The notes beneath the pieces are model-generated. The model made no database searches and was not told where the DNA came from. It saw only the letters and a list, made by a program, of their open reading frames with translations. This document shows positions 8,804-18,095 of a stretch of 64,000 nt of DNA, piece by piece. Every line of letters begins with the position of its first letter. The stretch's first letter is position 1. The DNA is taken from contig NZ_JBHRSZ010000002.1 of assembly GCF_042646085.1 (NCBI RefSeq), positions 1 through 64,000 of the forward strand, given 5' to 3'. This stretch comes from Litoribrevibacter euphylliae. Lineage in GTDB: Bacteria; Pseudomonadota; Gammaproteobacteria; Pseudomonadales; Litoribrevibacteraceae. The position numbers were made by a program, and so were the translations under genes.

Positions 8804-9696
8804 TTGATAATCTCCCCGTCTTCTGAATACGCTTTGACTCTTCCCTCTTTATCTATCAACACCAGCCAGGCACTCTTTTTAGACAAACTTGTTTTCAACG
8901 AGCTTTCTTTCAAGGAACCTTCTTTCAACAAGCTCAACTGCTTAAGTGCTTTTCGCTCGCTGATTTCTGACCAACACATTTGATCTACTGATACCGCAAG
9001 CCCCAGCTCTTTTTGTTCTTCTTCGCTCAGGCTTCTGCATTGTGTGAAATGGTATGCCCAGTTGAGATAAAGAGCGGCACCCAATGAAAGGCAAATCAAA
9101 AACACCAACAATCCAATTTTTAGATAGTGCTGTCTGGAAGAGGCTCTTTGATCAAACTCTGAAGCTTGATCCACCTTCTCCCAATCCAACTCGTCTTCAG
9201 CAGGATTTTGAAGTTCTTGTAAGGCAGTTCGTTCTTCCGGAGACAGGAGCTCTTCTTTAGAAGAAATCCCTCGTTCTGAATTAACCTCAGCAGAGTCATT
9301 CGATGACGCCTCGCCGATGGAAACCGCACTCACCTCTGGCGCTAATGCCAAACGATAGCCGACGCCCTTTGCGGTAATGATTTCAATATCGGTCTCGCTG
9401 ACTAATTTAAGAAGCTTTCTCAGCTTGGCAATCGTAACACTGATGGCACTTTCGCTGATCACAGGTCGCTGCCAAACCTGTTCTGTGATGGTGTTTTTAT
9501 CAACCACATCAGGCGCCTTGTTAAGCAACAAGCGTAGCAGCTCGTTTTCTTTATGCCCAAGCGTATGTTTGCTTCCATCAGCAGCAGTGATTTCAGCCTT
9601 GATCAGATTAATGCTGCCACCAGAAGCAAATGAGAAAATATCCATAAGACCCTTGCTGAAGTTTTCCTCTGAAGTTCTAAAGAGCTCCAGATCCAT
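8800..9696 (-). CDS. ToxR/CadC-like transmembrane transcriptional regulator
   Basis: 298 aa. An N-terminal winged-helix DNA-binding domain of the OmpR/ToxR type covers residues 20-115 (LGHKENELLRLLLNKAPDVV, QVWQRPVISESAISVTIAKL, IITAKGVGYRL). A charged linker follows, then one membrane span near residue 200 (IGLLVFLICLSLGAALYL), then a periplasmic domain with two cysteines. There is no receiver domain, so the signal is read directly across the membrane. M18 (9645) has a better ribosome site (AAGGG) than the first ATG and may be the true start. Targets are unknown; the convergent volA-fadL operon is a possibility only by proximity. Confidence 0.8.
   Translation of the reverse strand: MDLELFRTSEENFSKGLMDIFSFASGGSINLIKAEITAADGSKHTLGHKENELLRLLLNKAPDVVDKNTITEQVWQRPVISESAISVTIAKLRKLLKLVSETDIEIITAKGVGYRLALAPEVSAVSIGEASSNDSAEVNSERGISSKEELLSPEERTALQELQNPAEDELDWEKVDQASEFDQRASSRQHYLKIGLLVFLICLSLGAALYLNWAYHFTQCRSLSEEEQKELGLAVSVDQMCWSEISERKALKQLSLLKEGSLKESSLKTSLSKKSAWLVLIDKEGRVKAYSEDGEIIK
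8877..8936. repeat. 15-bp tandem repeat inside the ToxR-like gene
   Basis: Four imperfect 15-bp units, for example TTTTCAACGAGCTTT, CTTTCAAGGAACCTT and CTTTCAACAAGCTCA. They encode the repetitive stretch LLKEGSLKESSLKTSLSKKS of the periplasmic domain. The unit length keeps the reading frame. Confidence 0.7.
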
Positions 9697-9754
9697 TTAA
9701 TTATTATTAGCGTTCTTCAAACATCAAAATTTCGAAAAAGTTCATTTCGTGAAC

Positions 9755-10162
9755 CTATTCTTCAATAACACACTCACTAGCGAGGTTAAGCATCTTCAAC
9801 TTTGAAGCCGTCACTAAACAAAAAATAGAGGCCACGATAATCGAAGGCAGAATGGTGATTAGAATGTGCTGCGTACCTATCCACCAATGCACTGTTACTA
9901 AAAAAACAGCCACCGCAATCGCTGTAATAAAAGATGGAAGAACGACTTTTAACCAGCCCGACACCTTGATTGTTTGGTAAAGAAACGTCACAGCAATAAC
10001 AATAGATAATGTAAGAAAGAAGCTCGAAACTCCTTGAGCGAACGCTGAATTAAGCCCGTCAGACCACTCATCACCAGAGTTAATATAATAGGCCCAACTG
10101 CCATAGATAAAACACGCAAGCAGCGCAGAAATAAGCTTGTACTGAAGACTGGTCTGTTTCAT
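9755..10162 (-). CDS. hypothetical four-span membrane protein
   Basis: About 135 aa, mostly hydrophobic, with four predicted membrane segments (LISALLACFIYGSWAYYI, FFLTLSIVIAVTFLYQ, VLPSFITAIAVAVFLV, ILITILPSIIVASIFCLV) and an acidic tail CVIEE. The frame extends to a TTG at 10207, but ATG 10162 starts just before the first span and gives a natural N-terminus; neither has a strong ribosome site. I do not recognise the family. It lies upstream of the ToxR-like gene on the same strand. Confidence 0.55.
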   Translation of the reverse strand: MKQTSLQYKLISALLACFIYGSWAYYINSGDEWSDGLNSAFAQGVSSFFLTLSIVIAVTFLYQTIKVSGWLKVVLPSFITAIAVAVFLVTVHWWIGTQHILITILPSIIVASIFCLVTASKLKMLNLASECVIEE

Positions 10163-10466
10163 TTGAATTTTTATTCTGTTTAACAACCGATTAATAAAAC
10201 TGCCCAAGATTACATCACAAATAATCTAGCTGCACCAATGAGTTGCAATGGACGCACTACAAGAATGCATATTCCCAACAAGCCGGTAAAATTTGTCTAT
10301 AATCACTTCAATATATCAATCTCATTGCAACAATTCTTCTGATATACTGTTGCGCGCAAACAAAAAGACGTAAAGAAAGAAAAGGCTCTATGAGAATGGA
10401 ATGGCCACAAGCCGTTCATCTATTGAGCTCCCTGATTTCTCAGCCATAAGCAATTCAGGACGAAGA

Positions 10467-12704
10467 ATGACAAACGAAAATTCGAAAATCATATATACAA
10501 AAACGGATGAAGCTCCGGCTCTCGCAACTTACTCCCTTCTACCAATTATCCAAGCGTTTACTCAAGCCGCTGGTGTTAAAGTAGAAACGAGAGACATCTC
10601 TCTAGCAGGACGCATCATCGCAGCCTTCCCCGAAAATCTTACCAAAGACCAAATTCAAAGCGACGATCTAGCAGAATTAGGCGAGTTAGCAAAAACACCA
10701 GACGCTAACATTATTAAGTTGCCTAATATCTCTGCTTCAATTCCGCAGTTGATCGCAGCTATTAAAGAACTTCAAGCACAAGGCTATGACATTCCTGATT
10801 ATCCGAAAGAAGTGGAATCAGAGTCAGAGAAAGAAACCCAGGCACGCTACAAAAAAATCCTTGGTAGTGCGGTAAACCCGGTATTACGTGAAGGTAATTC
10901 AGACCGTCGCGTTGCTGCGCCTGTTAAGCAATACGCTAAGACTCACCCTCACTCAATGGGTGCTTGGAGTGCAGATTCAAAATCACACGTTGCGCACATG
11001 GATGCAGATGACTTCTACGGAAGTGAGCAGTCTGTCATCATGCCTGCAGAAGACGATGTAAAAATTGAATTCGTCGCTCAAGACGGTTCCGTGAAGGTTC
11101 TTAAAGAGTCAACGCCACTACAAGCTGGCGAAGTGATTGACTCTTCACGTATGAGCGCCAAAGCGTTGCGTGCGTTCTACGAGAAAGAAATCGACGCTGC
11201 GAAAGAAGAAGGCGTTCTTTTATCACTTCACTTGAAAGCAACCATGATGAAAGTTTCAGACCCTGTGATGTTTGGTCACGCGGTATCTGTTTACTACAAA
11301 GACGTGTTTGCTAAATACGCTGAGCTGTTTGATGACTTGGGTGTTGATCCAAGCAACGGCATTGGCGATGTGTACGCAAAAATCAAAGACTTGTCTTCCG
11401 AAAAGCAGAAGGCAATCAAAGCAGACATCAAAGCGGTTTATAAGGTTCGCCCTGAGCTTGCAATGGTTGATTCAGACCGTGGCATCACCAACCTTCACGT
11501 TCCGAATGACGTAATCGTTGATGCCTCTATGCCTGCATGTATTCGCTCATCTGGTCGTATGTGGGGCCCAGACGGTGGTCTGCAAGACACGAAAGCAATG
11601 ATTCCTGATCGTTGTTATTCGCGCATTTTTGAAGAAACCATTCAATTCTGTAAAGAAAACGGTGCTTTCAACGTTCAAACCATGGGTAACGTATCTAACG
11701 TTGGTTTGATGGCTCAGAAAGCGGAAGAATACGGTTCACACGATAAGACCTTCATTCTTGAAGAAGCCGGTCAAATCCGTGTTGTAAATAAAGCCGGTGA
11801 AACCTTGATGTCCCACGACGTTGAACAAGGTGACATCTGGCGTATGTGTCAGACTAAAGACGCTCCGATTCAAGATTGGGTGAAGTTAGCGGTTAACCGT
11901 GCGAAAGCAACCGGCCAGCCTGCGATCTTCTGGTTAGATGAAAACCGTGCACACGACGCAAACCTAATCAAGCTGGTTAACCAATACCTGCAAGACCACG
12001 ACACCAACGGTCTGGACATTCAAATCAAGTCACCGGTTGAAGCCATTCGCTACACTCTTCAACGCGTTAAAGATGGTGAAGACACGATCTCCGTAACAGG
12101 TAACGTACTTCGTGACTATCTGACAGACTTGTTCCCTATTCTTGAGCTGGGCACCAGTGCCAAGATGCTTTCTATCGTTCCTCTTCTTGCAGGCGGTGGC
12201 TTGTACGAAACAGGTGCGGGTGGTTCAGCACCTAAACACGCGCAACAATTGGCGGAAGAAGGTCACCTTCGTTGGGATTCCTTGGGTGAATTCCTGGCCC
12301 TTGCTGTATCACTGGAAGACCTTGGTCGTAAAACCGGTAACCAGAAAGCCGTCGTTCTAGCTGAAACGCTAACGAATGCAACCAGCCACTTCCTTGAGCG
12401 TGACAAATCACCTCAGCGTGAAGTTGGTGGTCTGGATAACCGTGGCAGTCATTTCTACCTTTGCTTGTATTGGGCTCAAGAACTTGCTCGCCAAGAGAAT
12501 GACTCTGAGCTGAAAGCTGTGTTTGAAGAAATGAAAGAAAAGCTGACTGATGACCGTGAAGACATCGTTCAGGAATTCAGTAAAGCACAAGGCAAATCGG
12601 TTGAACTTTACGGCTACTATCATCCAGATGATTATGTAGCGGCTAAAGTGATGCGTCCAAGCCCTAGCTTTAATAAGATCATCAACGCGATGATTAACAG
12701 CTAA
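10467..12704 (+). CDS. icd: monomeric NADP-dependent isocitrate dehydrogenase
   Basis: Oxidative decarboxylation of isocitrate to 2-oxoglutarate with NADP+ in the TCA cycle; cytosolic. The 745-aa length and the block order (YTKTDEAPALATYSLLPII at the start, NSDRRVAAPVK, KSHVAHMDADDFY, NVLRDYLTDLFPILELGTSA, LDNRGSHFYL) identify the monomeric type found in Azotobacter and Vibrio, not the 416-aa dimeric type. ATG 10467 with AGGACGA upstream gives the family length; the frame opens earlier at 10401. The gene stands alone with a strong terminator. Confidence 0.96.
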   Translation: MTNENSKIIYTKTDEAPALATYSLLPIIQAFTQAAGVKVETRDISLAGRIIAAFPENLTKDQIQSDDLAELGELAKTPDANIIKLPNISASIPQLIAAIKELQAQGYDIPDYPKEVESESEKETQARYKKILGSAVNPVLREGNSDRRVAAPVKQYAKTHPHSMGAWSADSKSHVAHMDADDFYGSEQSVIMPAEDDVKIEFVAQDGSVKVLKESTPLQAGEVIDSSRMSAKALRAFYEKEIDAAKEEGVLLSLHLKATMMKVSDPVMFGHAVSVYYKDVFAKYAELFDDLGVDPSNGIGDVYAKIKDLSSEKQKAIKADIKAVYKVRPELAMVDSDRGITNLHVPNDVIVDASMPACIRSSGRMWGPDGGLQDTKAMIPDRCYSRIFEETIQFCKENGAFNVQTMGNVSNVGLMAQKAEEYGSHDKTFILEEAGQIRVVNKAGETLMSHDVEQGDIWRMCQTKDAPIQDWVKLAVNRAKATGQPAIFWLDENRAHDANLIKLVNQYLQDHDTNGLDIQIKSPVEAIRYTLQRVKDGEDTISVTGNVLRDYLTDLFPILELGTSAKMLSIVPLLAGGGLYETGAGGSAPKHAQQLAEEGHLRWDSLGEFLALAVSLEDLGRKTGNQKAVVLAETLTNATSHFLERDKSPQREVGGLDNRGSHFYLCLYWAQELARQENDSELKAVFEEMKEKLTDDREDIVQEFSKAQGKSVELYGYYHPDDYVAAKVMRPSPSFNKIINAMINS

Positions 12705-12739
12705 TCTGTTATTTCAGATGTGCTTTTAAGAAGTAAACA

Positions 12740-12766
12740 AAGCCGGCTTAGTTGCCGGCTTTTTTA
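12740..12766 (+). terminator. Rho-independent terminator of icd
   Basis: AGCCGGC-TTAGTT-GCCGGCT followed by six T residues, 36 bp behind the icd stop codon. Confidence 0.9.
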
Positions 12767-12818
12767 TGTCGCCTACGGCTAAATTGCGCCTTGAGAAGTA
12801 AAGGCAAGCCTACAAAAA

Positions 12819-13628
12819 TTAGTCTTCTTTATTCTCCCAGGTAATGCCGATTCTCTTAAAATAGCTATCCACAAAATCTGCCACGTTTATCTTCTGAAGC
12901 CCTTCGTTAAATATCTTGAGAAGCCTTTCCCCTTACTCTGTCTTCTGGAAGCAAATATACAGCTTTTTATTCTCTAGCAATTGCGAGTTCATCTGAACGT
13001 CGTTCCGATAGAACCGCAAAGATTCGTCAGTCAGCAATAAATAATCAAAAACAAAAGGATCGATCACGGCGAGCGGAATCCGCTTCCCCGCAACTTTACG
13101 AATATTCTGCGCATCACTGGTTACTTCCTGGGCTGGCTGATTACCTTCAGCAATGGCGGTATCCAACGCTTGTGTATTGACGTAATCCCGAACCACACCC
13201 AGAGAGTATGCTTGTAAATCTTCAAGACGCTGCCATTCAACAGGATTACTGACATGCTCTATGAGCCCAAGCGGGCTGTCTCCGATCTCATTACTGAAAT
13301 ACAGCGTGTCCGCCAACTTTGGCGAATAATATTCCGGGAAATAACCGGCGTAGCGGCTGTTTTTATTAGTGCCGTTATAGACAGCACGTGACCATGGGTA
13401 AAAGTCGACAATCAACTCATAGCCCATATGTTTGAACGCTTGCTTGGCAAGCGCAATAGAAGCACCGCCATCAGGTAACTGTTCCCCTGAATATGGCGGC
13501 CACTCTAAAGACGTAAGATGAACGAGTTTCTCATTGGAATCAGTGGTTTTAGTGTCAGAATTCACAAACCCAGAGAACAAAAGCACGCCAACAAACAGCG
13601 TATAGAAAACAGCGTTGCTTCTGATCAT
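12819..13628 (-). pseudogene. periplasmic solute-binding protein (SBP_bac_3 type), interrupted by an in-frame stop
   Basis: Relative of amino-acid ABC-transporter binding proteins: signal peptide (FYTLFVGVLLFSGFVNS), then LTSLEWPPYSGEQLPDGGAS, typical of this family near the N-terminus. The frame stops at TAA 12935-12933 after ICFQKTE. The same frame continues without another stop for 37 codons to 12819 (GERLLKIFNEGLQKI..., ending WENKED), which is the C-terminal helix pattern expected of the family. One base change would therefore restore a protein of about 269 aa. ATG 13628, with GGAG upstream, is preferred over GTG 13643. It is either a recent pseudogene or a truncated product of about 231 aa. 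No transporter genes are adjacent. Confidence 0.75.
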
Positions 13629-13706
13629 AAGCTTGCACTCCACTTCAACTCCTAAAACAGCTCATCCATGCGTTTAGGTTTTCAAGTATGTACAAGTCGC
13701 TAAAAA

Positions 13707-14111
13707 CTACAACATTTTAATGCGACTGCGATCATCCAGAGAAAAAGCAGCAATCAAAGAATATTGTAAGAAAGGCAAGCAGGTAGTTAGGTAATCACGA
13801 ATAAACGCCTGTAGGTCTTCCAGAAAGTCTTCGGACAGTTCTCCACGAAATGCCGGCAAGACCACCGTCACTCGGTGTTTACCTTCCTGTGTTTTGGTTT
13901 CATCGGTTACTACAATGGTCAAGCTGGCCTCTTCGGCCTTCCATTCAAATAAACAGAACATGGAAGAATCCAACACAGTGTCGTTAAACATGGAAAAGGC
14001 TTTATCAGCACATTGAACAACCGCGCTCTTAAATGCATCAAACCCTTCATCTTGAATTACCAAGGTATGCTGCTGTTGTTCGTTCTCAAGTTGATCAATT
14101 GTCCAGTTCAC
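13707..14111 (-). CDS. hypothetical protein, 134 aa
   Basis: Soluble, acidic protein with no signal peptide or membrane span and no family I recognise. GTG 14111 is chosen because AGGAG lies 5 bp upstream; the frame extends a few codons further without a ribosome site. The sequence alternates predicted helix (FDAFKSAVVQCADKAF) and strand segments (MFCLFEWKAEEASLTIVVTD). It sits alone between the broken binding-protein gene and the PAS gene, all on the minus strand. Confidence 0.5.
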   Translation of the reverse strand: MNWTIDQLENEQQQHTLVIQDEGFDAFKSAVVQCADKAFSMFNDTVLDSSMFCLFEWKAEEASLTIVVTDETKTQEGKHRVTVVLPAFRGELSEDFLEDLQAFIRDYLTTCLPFLQYSLIAAFSLDDRSRIKML

Positions 14112-14360
14112 AAAAACTCCTGTGCATATCACTGTCTATAAAATCGTGTAGTAAAAGTCATATTGAATACAGCGAGGCCCTTTAGCTAACACGATCAGTT
14201 AGTCATTCGAAATCAAACGCGGAGTGTACTAATAATTGTCAAAAATTGCTTGTGAATGTCTGGAACAAACTAAAGAAACCGCTAAAAGCGGATAAATAGA
14301 AACCAAGATCCCAAAAGGCAGAAGAGAACGAAAGCCAGCCTAGTAGGTAGAAGACTCACA

Positions 14361-14741
14361 CTACTTAGCAAGCAAACGCTGATACACTTCAAAAATGGTC
14401 GGATCTACTTCATTACTAAAGCAGCGGGTATGAACAAACTCACCATCTTTTTCATAGATACTTGAATTAAAAATAATGTGTTTGATGCCGTTTTTTCCCT
14501 TCACCTTATAGGGGTAGTTTTCCAACGTAGACATAGAGTTCAGAAAAAACATCAGCTGTTGAAGACTCCCCTCATCCACCTCAAACTCCGACACATGATG
14601 ACCAATATATTCATCACGTTGATAACCAAGCGTCTCTAATTCCTGAGCATTGGCATAAATGATATAGCCATTGTTATCGACACAATGAATACCTACATTG
14701 GCATTTCCAACAAGAGCTTCGAAGTCTTCAAACTGAGCCAT
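14361..14741 (-). CDS. stand-alone PAS-domain protein
   Basis: 126 aa consisting almost entirely of one PAS fold: LVGNANVGIHCVDNNGYIIYAN near the start, ELETLGYQRDEYIGHHVSEF, then a strand-rich C-terminal half (PYKVKGKNGIKHIIFNSSIY). No kinase, GGDEF or HTH output domain is attached, so it may act by protein contact or be a small-ligand sensor. The position beside polyamine genes is suggestive only. Confidence 0.75.
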   Translation of the reverse strand: MAQFEDFEALVGNANVGIHCVDNNGYIIYANAQELETLGYQRDEYIGHHVSEFEVDEGSLQQLMFFLNSMSTLENYPYKVKGKNGIKHIIFNSSIYEKDGEFVHTRCFSNEVDPTIFEVYQRLLAK

Positions 14742-14792
14742 TACCTAGTTTCCCAAAAAGCAGAATTAAGGAACCTCCGAACCATAAAGTGA

Positions 14793-16244
14793 TCAGATAT
14801 AAGGTAATAGTAGTTCATATTCCATGGCGGTTACCTGTCGTTCAAACAAACGAACCTCAGACCATTTGCAGGTCTGATACATATCGACAAACTCTTCACC
14901 AAACCAATCCGTCACCCGAGGATCTGCCGCCATCGCTCGCAATGCGTCTCGTTGATTATCTGCAATATGGGCATGGGACTGATCATAGGCATTTCCCGTG
15001 ACTGCTTCAGGCGGGGTCATGCTTTTCCGGATGCCTTCTACGGTACCCGCCAACACGGTCGTCACAGCCAAATATGGGTTGGTATCGGCACCCGAAATAC
15101 GATGTTCAATACGGGTAGATTCTTTACCGCCAGACGGAATGCGAATAGCAACCGTACGGTTATCCAGCCCCCAAGTTTTAGAGGTTGGAGCAAAGGCTTC
15201 CGGCGCTAAACGACGATAGCTGTTCACGTTGGGGCACAACAATGCTTGCGTTGAATCCGCCATATCTAACAGTCCAGCAACCGCATTCTGCAATAGCGTA
15301 TTCGTTGTGGGATCATAGGCCGCAAAGACATTGTTTCCATCCGCATCCATCAAGCTCAAATGAATATGAAGGCCATTTCCAGACTCTTCTATGTATGGCT
15401 TGGCCATGAAAGATGCTTGCATCCCGTATTTCTTCGCCACACATGAAATCACGCGTTTCAATAGCACGGCCTGATCTGTCGCTGCCAGAATGTCTTCGCC
15501 GTAATTTAGATTCACTTCAAATTGGCCCGGCGCATATTCAGCAATCACAGTATCAGCAGGAATGTTTTGAATCTGTGCCGTGGCGATGACATCACGAATA
15601 AAGAAGTCATAATCGTCCAAATCATCCACCGAATAGACTTGTTTAGAGCTCATCCGACGATCCGTGCCAGGAATTAAAGGCGGCTGCACCTGACCTTTTT
15701 CATTGGTTTGAGGATCAATCAGATAAAACTCAAGTTCCAACGCAATACCTGGCGTATAACCTAGCTCTTCAAAACGTTTCACCGCGTTCACTAGCACTTG
15801 CCTTGGATCGGCAAAAAACGGCGTGCCATCCGTTTCATACATAGAACACAATACTTGAGCGCGATCTCCGGTTTCATGCCACGGCACAATACATAAGGTA
15901 TTTGGTACGGGGAAACAAAGCCGATCGCAATCGCCTACATCCATGCCCAAACCGCTCTCTTCTACAGTGGTTCCGGTAGCATCCAAGGCCATTACAGAGC
16001 CCGGAAGATAAAAGCCTTTTTCATACACTTTGGATAACAGACTTCGCTCAATGCGTTTTCCGCGAATTACACCGTTAAGATCCGCAATGAGCAATTCAAT
16101 CGTTTCAACCTCTGGATGCTTTAATAGAAACTCCATCGCTTCATCGGATGCAGATGACGCGCCCTCTTGTAGAACCGTCTGTGCACTTTCCTGAAAATCT
16201 TCTTGTGAACCTTCTTGAGAACGACTCATTACATCTAACCCCAT
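14793..16244 (-). CDS. glutamine synthetase family protein, gamma-glutamylpolyamine synthetase-like
   Basis: 483 aa; ATP-dependent ligation of glutamate to an amine, probably putrescine or another polyamine, as in PuuA/SpuI. Glutamine synthetase blocks are visible: ELEFYLID near residue 180, GQFEVNLNYG, the NGLHIHLSL histidine block, PNVNSYRRLAPEAFAPTSKTWG and RIEHRISGADTNPYLA. It ends KWSEVRLFERQVTAMEYELLLPYI. A second family member lies at 18882. The gene is followed on the same strand by nothing related and preceded 110 bp upstream by the aldehyde dehydrogenase gene, giving a minus-strand polyamine unit divergent from spuA. Confidence 0.88.
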   Translation of the reverse strand: MGLDVMSRSQEGSQEDFQESAQTVLQEGASSASDEAMEFLLKHPEVETIELLIADLNGVIRGKRIERSLLSKVYEKGFYLPGSVMALDATGTTVEESGLGMDVGDCDRLCFPVPNTLCIVPWHETGDRAQVLCSMYETDGTPFFADPRQVLVNAVKRFEELGYTPGIALELEFYLIDPQTNEKGQVQPPLIPGTDRRMSSKQVYSVDDLDDYDFFIRDVIATAQIQNIPADTVIAEYAPGQFEVNLNYGEDILAATDQAVLLKRVISCVAKKYGMQASFMAKPYIEESGNGLHIHLSLMDADGNNVFAAYDPTTNTLLQNAVAGLLDMADSTQALLCPNVNSYRRLAPEAFAPTSKTWGLDNRTVAIRIPSGGKESTRIEHRISGADTNPYLAVTTVLAGTVEGIRKSMTPPEAVTGNAYDQSHAHIADNQRDALRAMAADPRVTDWFGEEFVDMYQTCKWSEVRLFERQVTAMEYELLLPYI

Positions 16245-16354
16245 TCAGTGAGTTGTGCTTATACACTTTAAAGCCTTTACGTAATGGCTTATGCCCTTAC
16301 GCTTCTGAAATATTCTGACTCAGTAGAAATTATGGCAAGCCAGAGACCTCTGAT

Positions 16355-17818
16355 TTATGCCAAACCACCCATACACAAATACTTCACTTCCAAGTACTCG
16401 TCCAAACCATACTTACTGCCTTCACGACCCATGCCCGATTCTTTCATACCACCAAAAGGCGCAAGCTCTGTCGAGATAATGCCTTCATTAATACCGATCA
16501 TGCCGTAATCCAACGCAGTAGCCACTTGCCATACTCGTGCTATGTTTTGGCTATAAAAATAGGCAGCCAATCCATAAGGCGTGCTGTTCGCAATCTCAAT
16601 AGCCTCTTGATCCGTACTGAACTTAAAGATTGGACAAACAGGGCCAAAGATTTCTTCCTGAGCGATGGACATCTCTTGATTCAACTCAGTCAGTACGGTT
16701 GGTTGATAGAAAGAGCCGCCTAATGGATGAGGCTTACCACCAGTAAGAACATGCGCGCCCTTCTCCACTGCATCACTTACTAAGCTTTGAACCTTATCGA
16801 CTGCCGCTTGATTGATGAGCGGGCCTTGTTGAACACCGTCATCCATACCATTGCCAACGACCATTGCCGCAGACCGTTCCGCCAAACGTTGTGCGAATTC
16901 ATCATAAACATCTTCATGAACAATAAAGCGATTCGCACAGACACAGGTTTGACCGGTATTTCGATATTTGGATGCCATGGCACCCTCAATGGCTTTGTCC
17001 ATGTCCGCATCGTCAAACACAATAAACGGCGCATTGCCTCCCAGCTCCATCGACACACGTTTCACCGTATCGGCACTTTGTTTCAGCAACAGCTTGCCAA
17101 CCCCTGTCGACCCAGTGAAGGAAATCTTACGAATAAGAGGATGTGTACTCAGTACTTCGCCAACCTCTTTTCCTTGAGATGCCGTCACAACATTAAACAC
17201 ACCACTTGGCATGCCTGCCTGCTCCGCCAATTCAGCTAACGCCAAAGCCGTTAATGGCGTCGCTTCGGCAGGTTTGACCACCACAGTACAACCTGCGGCG
17301 ATGGCCGGAGCACATTTACGAGTAATCATCGCTAACGGGAAATTCCAAGGCGTAATGGCACTGCATACACCCACGGGTTGCTTCTGAACCAGAATTTTTC
17401 GGTCAGCGAAGGGCGCGGGGATCAAATCGCCATACGCTCGCTTCGCTTCTTCGGAGAACCACTCCACAAAAGACGCACCATAATTGACCTCACCCACCGA
17501 CTCCGCCAATGGCTTGCCACATTCTTTTGTCATTAACTCGGCAATGGCTTGCTGATGATCAATGATCAGGTCAAACCACTTTCTCAAAATTTGGCTTCTC
17601 TGTTTCACTGTGGTTTGAGACCAGCCTTGAAACGCCTGATGCGCTTTTAAAACGGCCTGTTCAGTATCTTGAGCACCGCAATCTGGTACCTCAGCTATCA
17701 CTTCCCCCGACGCAGGATTCAGCACCTGATAACGTTTGCCTGAAATCGCTTGCGTCCAGCAACCATCAACATAACAAGCCTCTTTAAATAGCAAATCGTG
17801 ATCTTGAGAAGTTGGCAC
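16355..17818 (-). CDS. gabD: NAD(P)-dependent succinate-semialdehyde dehydrogenase-like aldehyde dehydrogenase
   Basis: 487 aa; oxidises an aldehyde such as succinate semialdehyde or gamma-glutamylaminobutyraldehyde in putrescine/GABA breakdown. Visible motifs: ITPWNFPLAMITRK, FTGSTGVGKLL (cofactor), VSMELGGNAPFIVFDDAD with the general-base glutamate, and NTGQTCVCANRF with the catalytic cysteine, which is the GabD-type variant. It is divergent from the puuD-like gene, and the intergenic region holds candidate operators for the PuuR-like regulator. The exact substrate (GabD versus PuuC role) cannot be fixed from sequence alone. Confidence 0.88.
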   Translation of the reverse strand: MPTSQDHDLLFKEACYVDGCWTQAISGKRYQVLNPASGEVIAEVPDCGAQDTEQAVLKAHQAFQGWSQTTVKQRSQILRKWFDLIIDHQQAIAELMTKECGKPLAESVGEVNYGASFVEWFSEEAKRAYGDLIPAPFADRKILVQKQPVGVCSAITPWNFPLAMITRKCAPAIAAGCTVVVKPAEATPLTALALAELAEQAGMPSGVFNVVTASQGKEVGEVLSTHPLIRKISFTGSTGVGKLLLKQSADTVKRVSMELGGNAPFIVFDDADMDKAIEGAMASKYRNTGQTCVCANRFIVHEDVYDEFAQRLAERSAAMVVGNGMDDGVQQGPLINQAAVDKVQSLVSDAVEKGAHVLTGGKPHPLGGSFYQPTVLTELNQEMSIAQEEIFGPVCPIFKFSTDQEAIEIANSTPYGLAAYFYSQNIARVWQVATALDYGMIGINEGIISTELAPFGGMKESGMGREGSKYGLDEYLEVKYLCMGGLA

Positions 17819-17885
17819 GGTAATGGCTCCTATAACGGGTTAATCAAGCTAGAGATGTTCAATTATTCAGTTCATTTTTAGATGA

Positions 17886-17949
17886 TTTGTACAGAATTTT
17901 GAACTACATTTGTAAAATATTTTGCAAAAAAGCGTTTGAAATATTTTAT
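17886..17949. promoter_or_regulatory. cluster of candidate PuuR-like operators
   Basis: TTTGTAAAATATTTTG (17909-17924), TTTGTACAGAATTTTG (17886-17901) and a shortened copy TTTGAAATATTTTAT (17935-17949) lie about two helical turns apart between the divergent gabD and puuD genes. Nearly the same 16-mer, TTTGTACGATATTTTG, occurs before the puuB-like gene next to the PuuR-like regulator. The site resembles, in AT-rich character, the E. coli PuuR box. Binding is an inference. Confidence 0.5.
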
Positions 17950-18095
17950 ATCACTGTAGTATAAGTTAAACAATCCTTAAACAAAGATAAGCATTTAAGG
18001 GTTACAAAAATCATACGTCTGAGACCAAGTAAAAGCGTTGTGAGCGCAGGTTAGACAAGCGCGTTAGTTTTTACACAGTCTCGAATTGAGGCTTT

